DNA from: Tropicibacter sp. R16_0
Lineage (GTDB): Bacteria > Pseudomonadota > Alphaproteobacteria > Rhodobacterales > Rhodobacteraceae
Assembly: GCF_017743935.1 (NCBI RefSeq)
Contig: NZ_JAGHRE010000015.1
Span: forward strand, 1 to 64,000
Length of the DNA: 64,000 nucleotides
Direction of reading: 5' to 3'
The position numbers and the translations under genes were made by a program. Below, piece by piece: positions 37,088 to 45,883 of this stretch (within the stretch, counting starts at the first letter, position 1; every line of letters starts with the position of its first letter). A model generated the notes under the pieces. The model did not search any database. It was not told where the DNA came from and saw nothing but the letters and a program-made list of their open reading frames with translations.

Positions 37088-38017
37088 GTGAACATCAAAG
37101 CAAAAATAACTCATATGAAGCAGTCAACTGATAGCCCCTACAGAACAAGTGGTGTCTGCGCGACTTTCTGTTTAGTTGTCAGCGGTCTGGCTTTGTTAAG
37201 CCCAGTAAAGGCGCAAACTGATGTGCTGGAACTCATCGGTTCATACAAGGTCGCCGACAAATCCGAAGGTTTTGCAGAGCCATCCGGATTGTCGCTTTCC
37301 AGTGTTGATGGCTTCTTGTGGGCCGTAAGCGATGAAGCCTCAAAGCTACATCTCCTTGGAAAGGACGGACGACTCAAGAGTTCGTTCAAATTGCCAGAAC
37401 AGATGGGGACGGACCTGGAAGGCGTCGCAGGTCGAAAAGACGGATCCGTTTTGTTGTTGCAAGAGACTGACAGGTCCATCGTGACGGTACACCCTACAGA
37501 TCCAATCACAGTCAGTGCGACATCAATATCTTCACTAAAGGGCTATGAGACAGTTGCCGCGATGCTTGCTCAGAACCCCCTGAACAAGGGCCCGGAGGGG
37601 ATCACCGTAGATCAAGATACCGGGCAGGTGTTTGTTGTCATTGAGGGTCAACCAAGACTGTTGCTCGCTATCTCTCCCGAGATTGACGAAATCGTCGATG
37701 CCGTTCCACTAACAGCAAAGGATGGTTTTGTGTCACCGCGCGCCACCGACGACGAGTTGGATGTCAGTGGGATCGCCTGGTCCGGGGCAACGGAGTCTTT
37801 GTGGATACTCAGCGACAAGGGACGAAGGATATTCGTCTTTGACTACAAATCAAAAACCACAAGAATTCTGGACCTTATCTACTCAAAAAAAGGGGACCTA
37901 AGGGAAGTAAAAAACCCTGAGGGGATAGCCTTGGACGAAACAAACGGTGTCCTTTATGTGTTGACGGATAATGGCAAAAAGTCCCGGCTCTTTGCGTTTT
38001 CTATGCCGCAGTTTTGA
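37088..38017 (+). CDS. exported SdiA-regulated/phytase-like beta-propeller protein
   Basis: 309 residues. The start is GTG 37088 (aaggg before it) or ATG 37115; a signal peptide ends near 'SPVKAQ'. Repeated propeller strands such as 'EPSGLSLSSVDGFLWAVSDE', 'DLEGVAGRKDGSVLLLQE', 'NKGPEGITVDQDTGQVFVV' and 'NPEGIALDETNGVLYVLTDN' are typical of the SdiA-regulated / esterase-like-phytase family. Metal-rich propellers of this group may hydrolyse phytate or bind cell-surface polymers. It adjoins a phosphoesterase cluster, which fits a phosphate-ester theme. Confidence 0.75.
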   Translation: MNIKAKITHMKQSTDSPYRTSGVCATFCLVVSGLALLSPVKAQTDVLELIGSYKVADKSEGFAEPSGLSLSSVDGFLWAVSDEASKLHLLGKDGRLKSSFKLPEQMGTDLEGVAGRKDGSVLLLQETDRSIVTVHPTDPITVSATSISSLKGYETVAAMLAQNPLNKGPEGITVDQDTGQVFVVIEGQPRLLLAISPEIDEIVDAVPLTAKDGFVSPRATDDELDVSGIAWSGATESLWILSDKGRRIFVFDYKSKTTRILDLIYSKKGDLREVKNPEGIALDETNGVLYVLTDNGKKSRLFAFSMPQF

Positions 38018-38082
38018 GTGCCAAGGGGCTCTGTTGCGCAAACCGGCTAAGGACGAGACTTCCCCCCACGTGAGACGGACGT

Positions 38083-38325
38083 GTCGATGGCATCGATCTG
38101 GCATTTACACCGGGCACCGGAACGCCCGAGACGGGAGGTCTCTCGCCGCGAGAGGTTCAGGCTCTCATCCGGGGACTGGAGGGCCTGCACTTGGTCGGGG
38201 CCGATGTCGTAGAGGTTTCGCCACCTTTTCATCAGTGCGGCAATATCGCGTTGGTCGCGGCGACGAAGTTGCGGGAGCTACTTTGTGTTCTCTCCGTCTC
38301 AGTAGCCAACAAAGGGTCGTCATGA
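38083..38325 (+). pseudogene. C-terminal scrap of an agmatinase/ureohydrolase
   Basis: The frame reads 'GIDLAFTPGTGTPETGGLSP' then 'REVQALIRGLEGLHLVGADV' and 'VEVSPPFHQCGNIALVAATK', ending at a TGA at 38323-38325. This is the end of arginase-family ureohydrolases (DxDxLDPAfAPGTGTPe.GGl...), including the residue stretch after the last metal Asp. The N-terminal two thirds are absent. The flanking bases 38326-38565 hold no recognised gene. Confidence 0.75.
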
Positions 38326-38565
38326 AGAGTTGAGCAATAGGGCTTCCATTACCTGCCTAGACCCAGGATTGCCGATGCATGGAGGGTGGTACACGGGATC
38401 CTTGCAGCACGTGCCATTGAAGAAAAACTTGGAGTGAGAAGCAGACTACGCAATGCGACCGTTTCCGAGGACGTAGTCGTCCTGCCGCAAGGGAGCTTCA
38501 AGCTCGTATCGGAACCACAGAGTGTTTTCGGCCCCGCCATTGTTCCCTCCAACTCCACCTTGGCG

Positions 38566-39963
38566 TCAAGCCGATCGGTCCACCGGACTCAAAACTTGAC
38601 GCGCTGCTTCCAGACCTGAAATGCGCCCCAACACAACCGCTGACAAAAGGCCGTTTCCTGACAGATAACCACTGTCACCCGTGCCGGACACTCCGACAGC
38701 AGCCCCGCCGGCAGCAAACAAGTTCGCAAAGGACGCTCCGGGTCTCCGAACACGCCCTTCTGGCGTCACATTCAAACCGCCTTGCGTGTGAAACAACGCC
38801 CCGGTCACTTTCACTGCGCAAAACGGCGCCTGGAGGGGTGGCTTGGAAAAGAGCCGTCCATACGAGTCCGTTCCCTCGGCTGGCAATTCTGCCAACGTCG
38901 TCTCCAAGACCTCGGCTGGTAAGCCGCACATTTCCGCAAGTTCGGAAATCGTATCAGCCGTCCGGACAGCGCCCACAGCCTCAGCATCCTTGAAATCCTG
39001 GAATTGACGCGCGACCTGGGCAATCCGCGTGTCGAAAATGGTCCAGGCCACACCTTCGGGCTGTGCCAACACCGCGCGGGCGGCCTCGGAATAGCCTTGG
39101 CTTTCGTCCCAGAACCGCTCGCCGTTGGTGTTCACCTGAACGCCACCTTCGGTAATGACCGCCCAGGTGATCAGAATACCATGCGGGTGCGCGACGTTGC
39201 CGTGCCCTTGGTACGCGCCTAAGTGAAGGCATTCGGCCCCCAACGTCTTACCCCAGTTTATCGCATCTCCGCGGTTGCCATCGTGGCCAAACCAAAGGGC
39301 GTTTCCAATTTCGGGCATGTGCTCTGCGACCATCTCGCGATTACCGCCAAACCCATTGCAGGCCAGAATGAGCGCGTCGCAGCCAATTCGAACAGTTTCA
39401 CTTGGACCCTGCGCTTTCACACCGACAATAAGGTCATTTTCAATGAACAAGGACTGGGCCCGATGGTTGCAGACGATATCAATACCCTGTTCTTCGCAAG
39501 TCGTGCGCAGACGGTCGACCAGCTCTTGGCCCGAGCGCGTAGGCAAGCCGTGCATCCGGCGCTGTGAGTGACCCGGGTAATCGAAATCGGTAATGACCGA
39601 AAACGGAAGGCCGTATCTGTCTGCCAACCATTCGATGACAGCGGCAGAATTACTCGTCAGCACATCGACGAGTTCTTGCGTGTTTTCGCCCTTGGCCTTG
39701 CGTTGAATATCCCTTGCGAACAGGTCAGCGGCGTCCTTGATGCCCGCGTCTTTTTGAAAGCATGTTCCCGCAGCGGGTATCAATCCCGCTGACAAGGCGG
39801 TGGAGCCTGAGGGCACTGCATCAGCCTCGATTACAAGGACTTCGGCGCCGCTATCCTTGGCGGCGAGCGCAGCGACCATACCGCAGGCTCCAGCCCCGAT
39901 AATGAGGACCGCCGTCTCGATATCGAAACCCGACGTGGGGGCGCCCTCAACCCCCATGGTCAA
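38566..39963 (-). CDS. FAD-dependent oxidoreductase (fumarate-reductase/flavocytochrome flavoprotein type)
   Basis: 465 residues. The dinucleotide motif 'VLIIGAGACGMVAALAAKDS' is at 19-38, with an acid at the end of the second strand ('VLVIEADAVPSGST'). 'GLPTRSGQELVDRL' lies mid-protein, and a C-terminal FAD loop 'LFAAGGAAVGVSGTGDSGYL' closes the fold. The family reduces or dehydrogenates C-C bonds next to carboxylates or ketones. No haem-binding CxxCH is present. Last gene of the leftward catabolic operon (overlaps the lyase gene by 4 bases), so it may reduce or form an unsaturated acid in that pathway. Confidence 0.85.
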   Translation of the reverse strand: MTMGVEGAPTSGFDIETAVLIIGAGACGMVAALAAKDSGAEVLVIEADAVPSGSTALSAGLIPAAGTCFQKDAGIKDAADLFARDIQRKAKGENTQELVDVLTSNSAAVIEWLADRYGLPFSVITDFDYPGHSQRRMHGLPTRSGQELVDRLRTTCEEQGIDIVCNHRAQSLFIENDLIVGVKAQGPSETVRIGCDALILACNGFGGNREMVAEHMPEIGNALWFGHDGNRGDAINWGKTLGAECLHLGAYQGHGNVAHPHGILITWAVITEGGVQVNTNGERFWDESQGYSEAARAVLAQPEGVAWTIFDTRIAQVARQFQDFKDAEAVGAVRTADTISELAEMCGLPAEVLETTLAELPAEGTDSYGRLFSKPPLQAPFCAVKVTGALFHTQGGLNVTPEGRVRRPGASFANLFAAGGAAVGVSGTGDSGYLSGNGLLSAVVLGRISGLEAARQVLSPVDRSA

Positions 39964-40829
39964 TCCGCCTCGCGGTTTTCGTAGCGCAACCCGTGTTCCA
40001 GCATCTCGGCTGTCCCGATCCGGTCGTTCAATCCGTTGAAATCATACATGCGATCCGCGAAGGGCCGATTGGTTCCGTTGGCATGCAGGCTTTCGTAGTA
40101 GTCGCTTGCTGTTTTCGCCAGCGCGCGGACGATGCCACCCGGGAAGATCACGATAGAGTATCCCAGAGCTTCAAGGTCTGACGTGCTCTGCAACGGAGTT
40201 GCGCCACCTTCGACCATATTGGCGAGCAGTGGGATACGGTCGCCAAAGTGCGACGCAGCACGTTGCAGCTCATCACCAGAGCGAAGCGCCTCGATGAACA
40301 GAACGTCGGCGCCAGCTTCGACGTACAAATCGGCGCGTTCAACGGCGGCATCAAACCCTTCGGTTGCCACTGCATCGGTGCGCGCAATGATCAAGGTGTC
40401 ATCAGATTGGCGCGCATCCGCCATGGCCGCGATCTTGCCCACCATTTCCCCGGCCGGGATCAGGGACTTGTCAGCTAGGTGGCCGCATCTTTTGGGGAAC
40501 GTCTGATCTTCGACTTGCAGGGCCGAGGCGCCCGCGCGTTCGTAAAGGCGCATCGTACGTTGCGCGTTGAGGGCGTTTCCGAAACCGGTGTCTGCATCGA
40601 TAATCACGGGCAGATCGACCCGGTCCCTGATCAACGACATGGTCTCCGCCATTTCGGTCACTGACGTCAAACCGATATCCGGTCGGCCCAAGCGGGTGTA
40701 GGCCACGGCAGCACCCGAAAGATAGAGCGCCTCGAACCCTGCTTGTTCTGCGAGGTTTGCGGTAAGCCCGTCATAAACCCCGGGCGCGACCAGGATCGAT
40801 TGCAATTGAAGCCGTTCGCGTAGAGTCAT
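39960..40829 (-). CDS. PEP mutase/isocitrate lyase family lyase
   Basis: 289 residues. 'LVAPGVYDGLTANLAEQAGF' starts the barrel; 'DADTGFGNALNAQRTMRLYE' has the Mg-binding Asp pair; 'QVEDQTFPKRCGHLADKSLI' carries the catalytic Cys in KRCGH, which marks a C-C lyase (2-methylisocitrate, 2,3-dimethylmalate or oxaloacetate-type) rather than a PEP mutase. It would split a 2-hydroxy dicarboxylate into a keto acid and a carboxylate. The start and stop overlap both neighbours by 4 bases. Substrate unknown; the LeuCD-like proteins across the regulator could make it. Confidence 0.88.
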   Translation of the reverse strand: MTLRERLQLQSILVAPGVYDGLTANLAEQAGFEALYLSGAAVAYTRLGRPDIGLTSVTEMAETMSLIRDRVDLPVIIDADTGFGNALNAQRTMRLYERAGASALQVEDQTFPKRCGHLADKSLIPAGEMVGKIAAMADARQSDDTLIIARTDAVATEGFDAAVERADLYVEAGADVLFIEALRSGDELQRAASHFGDRIPLLANMVEGGATPLQSTSDLEALGYSIVIFPGGIVRALAKTASDYYESLHANGTNRPFADRMYDFNGLNDRIGTAEMLEHGLRYENREAD

Positions 40830-41431
40830 GACAAAACCTCCATCACTTGGGCGCAGGTCATGGTCGGAGAAATTGACCCCAACGAAACAAGGGTGGCCTC
40901 ATGCACCTCGGGTTTGAATGCTGCGCATCCATCCGACAGCAGAATGGTGTGAATGTTGCGCAGGTGCGCGTCGCGTACCGTGCTGGCGACGCCGCCATTT
41001 GTGACGATGCCGCCGACGATCAACGTGTCGATGTCGAGCGCGCGCAGGATGTATTCCAGCCGCGTTTGATAAAAGGCCGAGTAGGCGACTTTTTCGACGG
41101 TGTAGTCAGCTGGCGCAAGTGTCTCGACAAGTGCGTGCCCAAAGGCGCCGGGTGCGAAGTCACCTTTGCCAAGAAAGGGGCGCAACTCTTTGAGGTGCGG
41201 AGCGATCAAAGGCTCTCCACCCGGTCCGGGAACCAGCGTGAACTGGGCACTGATGTAGGTGCCGCCTTTGGCGCGGAGAGCCTCAGCCACGGGCTTTATC
41301 CGCTTTGGAAGCGCAGCGATGGCGTCCGAGCCTTGTCCCGCACGGCCATAGGCGCCTTCGGGGTGTAAAAAGTCGTTCTGCAGGTCAATCGTAAGGAGTG
41401 CCGTTTTCCGGGGGTCAATCGTATCGCTCAT
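40826..41431 (-). CDS. isochorismatase-fold protein with Cys-to-Gly replacement
   Basis: 201 residues of the isochorismatase-like hydrolase family: 'ALLTIDLQNDFLHPEGAYGR' with Asp16, 'YTVEKVAYSAFYQT' with Lys114, and 'LIVGGIVTNGGVASTVRDAH'. In amidases of this family (nicotinamidase, maleamate or carbamoylsarcosine amidase) the last motif is T-x-x-C-V; here Gly147 takes the Cys place. True isochorismatases such as PhzD also lack the Cys, so this is probably not a thiol amidase. The neighbours suggest a step between HyuAB and the lyase. Confidence 0.85.
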   Translation of the reverse strand: MSDTIDPRKTALLTIDLQNDFLHPEGAYGRAGQGSDAIAALPKRIKPVAEALRAKGGTYISAQFTLVPGPGGEPLIAPHLKELRPFLGKGDFAPGAFGHALVETLAPADYTVEKVAYSAFYQTRLEYILRALDIDTLIVGGIVTNGGVASTVRDAHLRNIHTILLSDGCAAFKPEVHEATLVSLGSISPTMTCAQVMEVLS

Positions 41432-41432
41432 A

Positions 41433-43490
41433 TCATGCCCCTTCCGCCGTTATGATGGTATTTCCAAAGTCATCGGTACGTCCGACAAGACCGGGATCGA
41501 TCAAGACGGTTGTGTCTGGTTGCACCAGGATGGCCGGACCAGGAACCGCAGACCCGACCGGAAGCGCCAAGCGATCATAGATTGCAGTTTCGTGCCAAGC
41601 GTCGCCGAAGTGGACCTTGCGACTGCCCAGTTTTGCTGCCGCGATATCCCCACCGGCCGGGGCTAGTGTTCTGAGATCGAACTTGGGCCGCCGACCGATG
41701 ACGGCGGTGCGCAGGTTCATAACGCGGCGTATGCCATTCTTGAGTAACCGCCCATAGGTTGCCCGATAAGCAGCGTCAAAGGCGGCCTCTACCTCCTCAA
41801 CGGTTGGGGGTGTGACACGTCCGTCAATCACTTCTACGGGCAAGGGTACGGATACCGTATGCGTCTGGCCGATATAGGCCATGTCCAGTTCAAAGACGGT
41901 GTCTCGGGCTTCGAACCGCGATTGCGCCGCATCCAGAAGGGCAAGCCCGTCGTCCACATGACCTTGCATGAGCAATTGCATGTTTTGAGTATCCAGCGCG
42001 CTGGTGGTCGTATTGATCGTTTGGACAAAATCCTGGCGCATATCGGCGATCACGCAGCCCATCGCGCTGGTGACGCCGGGATATCGGGGCACAATGGCGC
42101 TGCCAATCCCAACCTCTTTTAGCATCGCGCCGGTGTGCAAGGCTCCGCCGCCGCCAAACGGCATGAAGGCAAAGCGTTTGGGGTCGAACCCCCGCTCAAT
42201 GCTGACAAGGCGTATCGCCCCGGCCATGCGCGAGTTGGCAACGGTAAGGATGGCCTCGGCAGCCTCGACTGTGGAAAGGCCAAGCGCCTTGCCGACGTGT
42301 TCGTCAATGGCCCGGGCTGCGGCATCGACGTCCAGTCGGTCCAGTTTGCCGCCAATCGGGCTGTCGGGGTCAATCCGGCCAAGCACCACATTGGCATCCG
42401 TTACCGTGGGCCGGGTGTTGCCCAATCCATAGGCCACTGGTCCGGGCGTCGATCCCGCGCTTTCCGGGCCAATGTTCAGCAGCCCGCCCTTATCTACCCA
42501 AGCAATTGAACCACCACCTGCACCAATCGTGGTAATCTCGATCATCGGCGTCCGAACCACCATCCCGAAATCGATGGAGGTCTGAGGCGACAGCATGGAC
42601 TGACCTTCGGAAATCAGGGCAACATCAAAGCTCGTGCCGCCCATGTCCCCTGTAATCACGTTCTCGAACCCGGCGGTATGCGCAATATGACCGGCCGCGA
42701 TTACACCAGCAGCCGGGCCGGACAACGCCGTTCGCACTGGCAGGCTGCAGGCCGTGTCGGTGCCCATGACCCCGCCGTTTGATTGGACGATCATGAACTC
42801 GCCTTCAAACCCGCCCTGTTTGAGCGCGTTGTCCAGACGTTCGATGTACCCGGAAACCTCGGGCTGCAGGTAGGCGTTCAACGCGGTCGTCGAGAACCGC
42901 TCGAACTCACGGATTTCCGGGAGGATCTCCGAGGACGCGCTGACATGCGGGTTGGGCCAGATGGCGCGCACCGCCTCAACGGCCGCCCGTTCGTTTTCCG
43001 GATTGGCGTAAGCATTTGCGAACAAGATCGCCACAGCCAAACAGCCTTGGTCGATCAACTCTCGCGCCGCCGCTTGAACCGCTTCAAGGTCGACCGAGAC
43101 ACGCACAGTGCCGTCTGCCAGTGTCCTCTCGGGCACCTCCAATCTCAGGTTCCTGGGGACCACCGGTTCAAAGTCACCACGCAGCCCCCAGGTTCGGGGT
43201 CGGTCTCGACGCCGCATTTCCAATACGTCGCGCAGACCTTCGGTCGTGATAATCCCGATCTTCGCGCCCTTGCGCTCCAAGAGCGCGTTGGTGCCTGCCG
43301 TTGTTCCATGCACGACGACGCCAACACCGGACAAATCCTCGACCTTGCGTGCAATCCCGTCGAGGAAACCACCCGATTGGTCAGGGCGCGACGTCGGCAC
43401 CTTTGCAACCTCGGCAATACCGCTTGCTTCGTCCAGAACGAACACATCCGTGAACGTGCCACCGACATCCACACCGATCATCTTTGTCAT
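41433..43490 (-). CDS. hyuA: hydantoinase/oxoprolinase A subunit
   Basis: 685 residues from the ATG 'MTKMIGVDVGGTFTDVFVLD' at 43490, which overlaps the hyuB stop (ATGA). The upstream open frame is a shadow. ASKHA-type nucleotide fold: 'GVDVGGTFTDVFV' phosphate loop, 'VVHGTTAGTNALLERKGAKI', 'SLPVRTALSGPAAGVIAAGH' and 'GDMGGTSFDVALISEGQ'. HyuA activates the amide or keto group of a ring or small molecule with ATP and HyuB completes ring opening or carboxylation. Known members use N-methylhydantoin, 5-oxoproline, caprolactam or acetone; this one is unassigned. Confidence 0.92.
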   Translation of the reverse strand: MTKMIGVDVGGTFTDVFVLDEASGIAEVAKVPTSRPDQSGGFLDGIARKVEDLSGVGVVVHGTTAGTNALLERKGAKIGIITTEGLRDVLEMRRRDRPRTWGLRGDFEPVVPRNLRLEVPERTLADGTVRVSVDLEAVQAAARELIDQGCLAVAILFANAYANPENERAAVEAVRAIWPNPHVSASSEILPEIREFERFSTTALNAYLQPEVSGYIERLDNALKQGGFEGEFMIVQSNGGVMGTDTACSLPVRTALSGPAAGVIAAGHIAHTAGFENVITGDMGGTSFDVALISEGQSMLSPQTSIDFGMVVRTPMIEITTIGAGGGSIAWVDKGGLLNIGPESAGSTPGPVAYGLGNTRPTVTDANVVLGRIDPDSPIGGKLDRLDVDAAARAIDEHVGKALGLSTVEAAEAILTVANSRMAGAIRLVSIERGFDPKRFAFMPFGGGGALHTGAMLKEVGIGSAIVPRYPGVTSAMGCVIADMRQDFVQTINTTTSALDTQNMQLLMQGHVDDGLALLDAAQSRFEARDTVFELDMAYIGQTHTVSVPLPVEVIDGRVTPPTVEEVEAAFDAAYRATYGRLLKNGIRRVMNLRTAVIGRRPKFDLRTLAPAGGDIAAAKLGSRKVHFGDAWHETAIYDRLALPVGSAVPGPAILVQPDTTVLIDPGLVGRTDDFGNTIITAEGA

Positions 43491-45181
43491 TGATCGGCCT
43501 CCTTCCACGTTGAGCCGTAGGTGGCAGTGGCCTCGGCTTCGGTCATGTACCCAAGCGCCACATCTTGCGCGACAGACATCGCGGTGCGTTCGGACGCAGG
43601 CCCGTACCCTCCGCCGCCCGGCGTTTCGAGGCGCACGGCCTGACCTTTTTTCAGCTTGATACCCAACATCTTTGAGGCCAGTGGCGGGCTGTGCCACCCA
43701 TCCTCTTGCTCATAGGCAAAATGGTTCATGGCCGCTGTGTCACCTCCAACGACACCCTTCGGCGCATAGCGACCACGCTCGCCAAACAAAAAGGCCTCGG
43801 CCTTTTCTTCCAAAAGCTCAATTTCATAGACCGCCCCCAAGCCGCCCCTGTGCTTGCCAGCCCCTGCGCTGTCAGGGCGCAAGGCCCAATGGCGGAACAT
43901 GACCGGGTAGGCGGCTTCGAGGATCTCCATCGGAGGGATGGTTGCCGTGGAAATCGGCGCATTGCCGTGGTTCAACCCATCACTTTCAATGCTGCCGCCG
44001 TGACCGCCGCCGTAGAAACTGAACATGACCCAAGGCTGACCGTTCGCCTTCTTGCCTGCAATCGAAAGGGCATTGATCGTCCCATATGCGTTGGCAACAA
44101 CGCGATCCGGTGCAGCTTGTGAGGCAGCCGAGAAAATCACATCGATCATACGCAGGATGGTTTCCGTATAGCCCCCAACCGGTGCCGGGAACTCGGCGGA
44201 CAAAAGTGACCCATCCGGCACGCGCACATCTACAGGACGCATCACACCGGCATTGGCAGGCAGGTCCGGGAATATGTGTTTGATGGCGACATAGGCGGTC
44301 GCAACCGCGGTTGGCAGTGCGATGTTCACGGGACCTGCCGTAACCGGGGCGGTGCCTTCGAAATCCAGCACCATCCGGTCGTCAGAGATCTCCAAGGCTA
44401 CCTTGATCGGTAGCGCTTCGTCGGTGATCCCATCATTATCGAGGTAGTCGACCGCTTCCCAGCGTCCGTTTGGCAAGCTGGACAGTTCCGATCGCATGAG
44501 TGTTTCTGCGCGATTGCCCAACGCGTCCAGCGCCGCCTTTACGGTTGCCGGGCCGTATTCATCCAGCAACTCATTCAGTCGTTTGGTTCCCAGGTCCAGC
44601 GCACCCAACTGCCCGTTCAGATCCCCCATCGCGGACTGGGGCAGGCGCGTGTTGCGCATCAGGATGTCGATGATGTCCTGCTGAAGTTCGCCGCCACGCA
44701 CCAGCTTTACCGGTGGAAGCACAAAGGCTTCTTGGAATGCCTCGGTGGCAGAGGGGTTGTAGTTTCCGGGAACAGCGCCGCCCACATCGTGCCAATGGCC
44801 GACACTTGCCAAGTAGCAAAAGATCTCGCCATCCCGATAGAAGGGCCGAACCAGCCTCATGTCACTTAGGTGGGTCCCGCCCATGTGCGCATCATTAAAG
44901 ATGTAGATGTCACCATCTTCCAGATCGCCAGCTTCTGCCGCCTTGTCGATGACGGCTTTGACGGCGAAAGACATGACGCCAACAAAGATCGGCAGGCCGG
45001 ATTTCCCCTGAACCAGGGTATCGCCAGTTTCGGCATGGTAGAGCCCGTGCGACGCATCATGGGCTTCAGCAATAATGGGGTTAAACGCCGCCCTAAACAG
45101 AGTGGCGTCCATTTCATCGGCGATTTGTTCCATCCGTCCGGCCAGAACAGCCAGCGTGATTGGATCGATTGCATCAGCCAT
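43487..45181 (-). CDS. hyuB: hydantoinase/oxoprolinase B subunit
   Basis: 564 residues. 'MADAIDPITLAVLAGRMEQI' is the canonical start. 'ATLFRAAFNPIIAEAHDASH', 'YIFNDAHMGGTHLSDMRLVR' (metal region) and 'GGLGAVYEIELL' are family segments, and the C-terminus has 'LETPGGGGYGPASERT'. It is the catalytic partner of HyuA. The start overlaps the end of the tautomerase-SnoaL gene by 8 bases and the stop overlaps hyuA. Confidence 0.93.
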   Translation of the reverse strand: MADAIDPITLAVLAGRMEQIADEMDATLFRAAFNPIIAEAHDASHGLYHAETGDTLVQGKSGLPIFVGVMSFAVKAVIDKAAEAGDLEDGDIYIFNDAHMGGTHLSDMRLVRPFYRDGEIFCYLASVGHWHDVGGAVPGNYNPSATEAFQEAFVLPPVKLVRGGELQQDIIDILMRNTRLPQSAMGDLNGQLGALDLGTKRLNELLDEYGPATVKAALDALGNRAETLMRSELSSLPNGRWEAVDYLDNDGITDEALPIKVALEISDDRMVLDFEGTAPVTAGPVNIALPTAVATAYVAIKHIFPDLPANAGVMRPVDVRVPDGSLLSAEFPAPVGGYTETILRMIDVIFSAASQAAPDRVVANAYGTINALSIAGKKANGQPWVMFSFYGGGHGGSIESDGLNHGNAPISTATIPPMEILEAAYPVMFRHWALRPDSAGAGKHRGGLGAVYEIELLEEKAEAFLFGERGRYAPKGVVGGDTAAMNHFAYEQEDGWHSPPLASKMLGIKLKKGQAVRLETPGGGGYGPASERTAMSVAQDVALGYMTEAEATATYGSTWKEADQ

Positions 45182-45737
45182 TCGCGCGCACCTCTGCCAG
45201 ATCGTTCCATACGTCCTGTTTCACGATTTTTCCCCCTGACACCTCAAACCGGTCGATGAACCGAATGCCTGCAAACGGCGTCCCGTCCGGCCATTCGCCC
45301 GAGAGTGTCCCTTGTGTGTAAACAACGGCGACATCGCCTGATTGAAAGGCCTCGACGTTGTCATAAGTCTTTTTGACGAAGCGATACCGATCCTTCGCCC
45401 AATCGATGAGTTCATTGAGTGATGACATCGATTGGGCCGCGGGGAACACCATGCTGAACTCCTCCCCAAGCATGGCGTTCGCCGCGGCTAAATCGCGCTC
45501 TTCCATCGCGGCAAGATAGTTGAGCACGATTTGTGACGGATCAGGCAGAGCCGGTGCCGGAGAGCGATGCTCTCCACCACGTGCATAGTTCTCAGACGCA
45601 TATTCGCTCACCAAGACGGTGATCGCCTCATTGGTCGCAGGAACGACGAAGCGAATCGCATCTGTCAAAGCCGTGATCAGACGCTTTTTCTCTTCTGGAG
45701 CATAGCCTTCCAGAATGCGTGCCTCGACAATTGGCAT
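45174..45737 (-). CDS. 4-oxalocrotonate-tautomerase/SnoaL-like fusion protein
   Basis: 187 residues from 'MPIVEARILEGYAPEEKKRL', so Pro1 after Met removal can act as the tautomerase base. The frame continues upstream, but this start has a gagggaaaag ribosome site and the family N-terminus. Residues 1-62 are a 4-OT-type domain. Residues 75-185 are a SnoaL/NTF2-like domain ('VLNYLAAMEERDLAAANAML', 'FIDRFEVSGGKIVKQDVWND'). It may isomerise a ring-opened or enol intermediate. First gene of the leftward operon. Confidence 0.82.
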   Translation of the reverse strand: MPIVEARILEGYAPEEKKRLITALTDAIRFVVPATNEAITVLVSEYASENYARGGEHRSPAPALPDPSQIVLNYLAAMEERDLAAANAMLGEEFSMVFPAAQSMSSLNELIDWAKDRYRFVKKTYDNVEAFQSGDVAVVYTQGTLSGEWPDGTPFAGIRFIDRFEVSGGKIVKQDVWNDLAEVRANG

Positions 45738-45764
45738 CTTTTCCCTCGCAAAATCTGTACTTTT

Positions 45765-45787
45765 CATATAACAGGTTTTGGTATATG
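45765..45787. promoter_or_regulatory. candidate GntR operator in divergent promoter
   Basis: An inverted repeat with arms CATATA (45765-45770) and TATATG (45782-45787), flanked by matching T and A runs, lies 28 bases upstream of the tautomerase-SnoaL start and about 100 bases upstream of gntR. It is well placed for the regulator to repress both directions. Confidence 0.45.
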
Positions 45788-45883
45788 GAAAGGTCAAAAT
45801 AAACACACTAGAGAAGCCAGGTGATCTGCGGGGATCGCCGAACTTCTTTAAGGTGAAGGACCAGGAACAGGGGACTGACTGCG

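Noticed and set aside
38027-38042. IS6-like terminal repeat (ggctctgttgcgcaaa)
   Set aside because: Resembles IS6-family ends, but no second inverted copy or transposase was found nearby; too short to claim.
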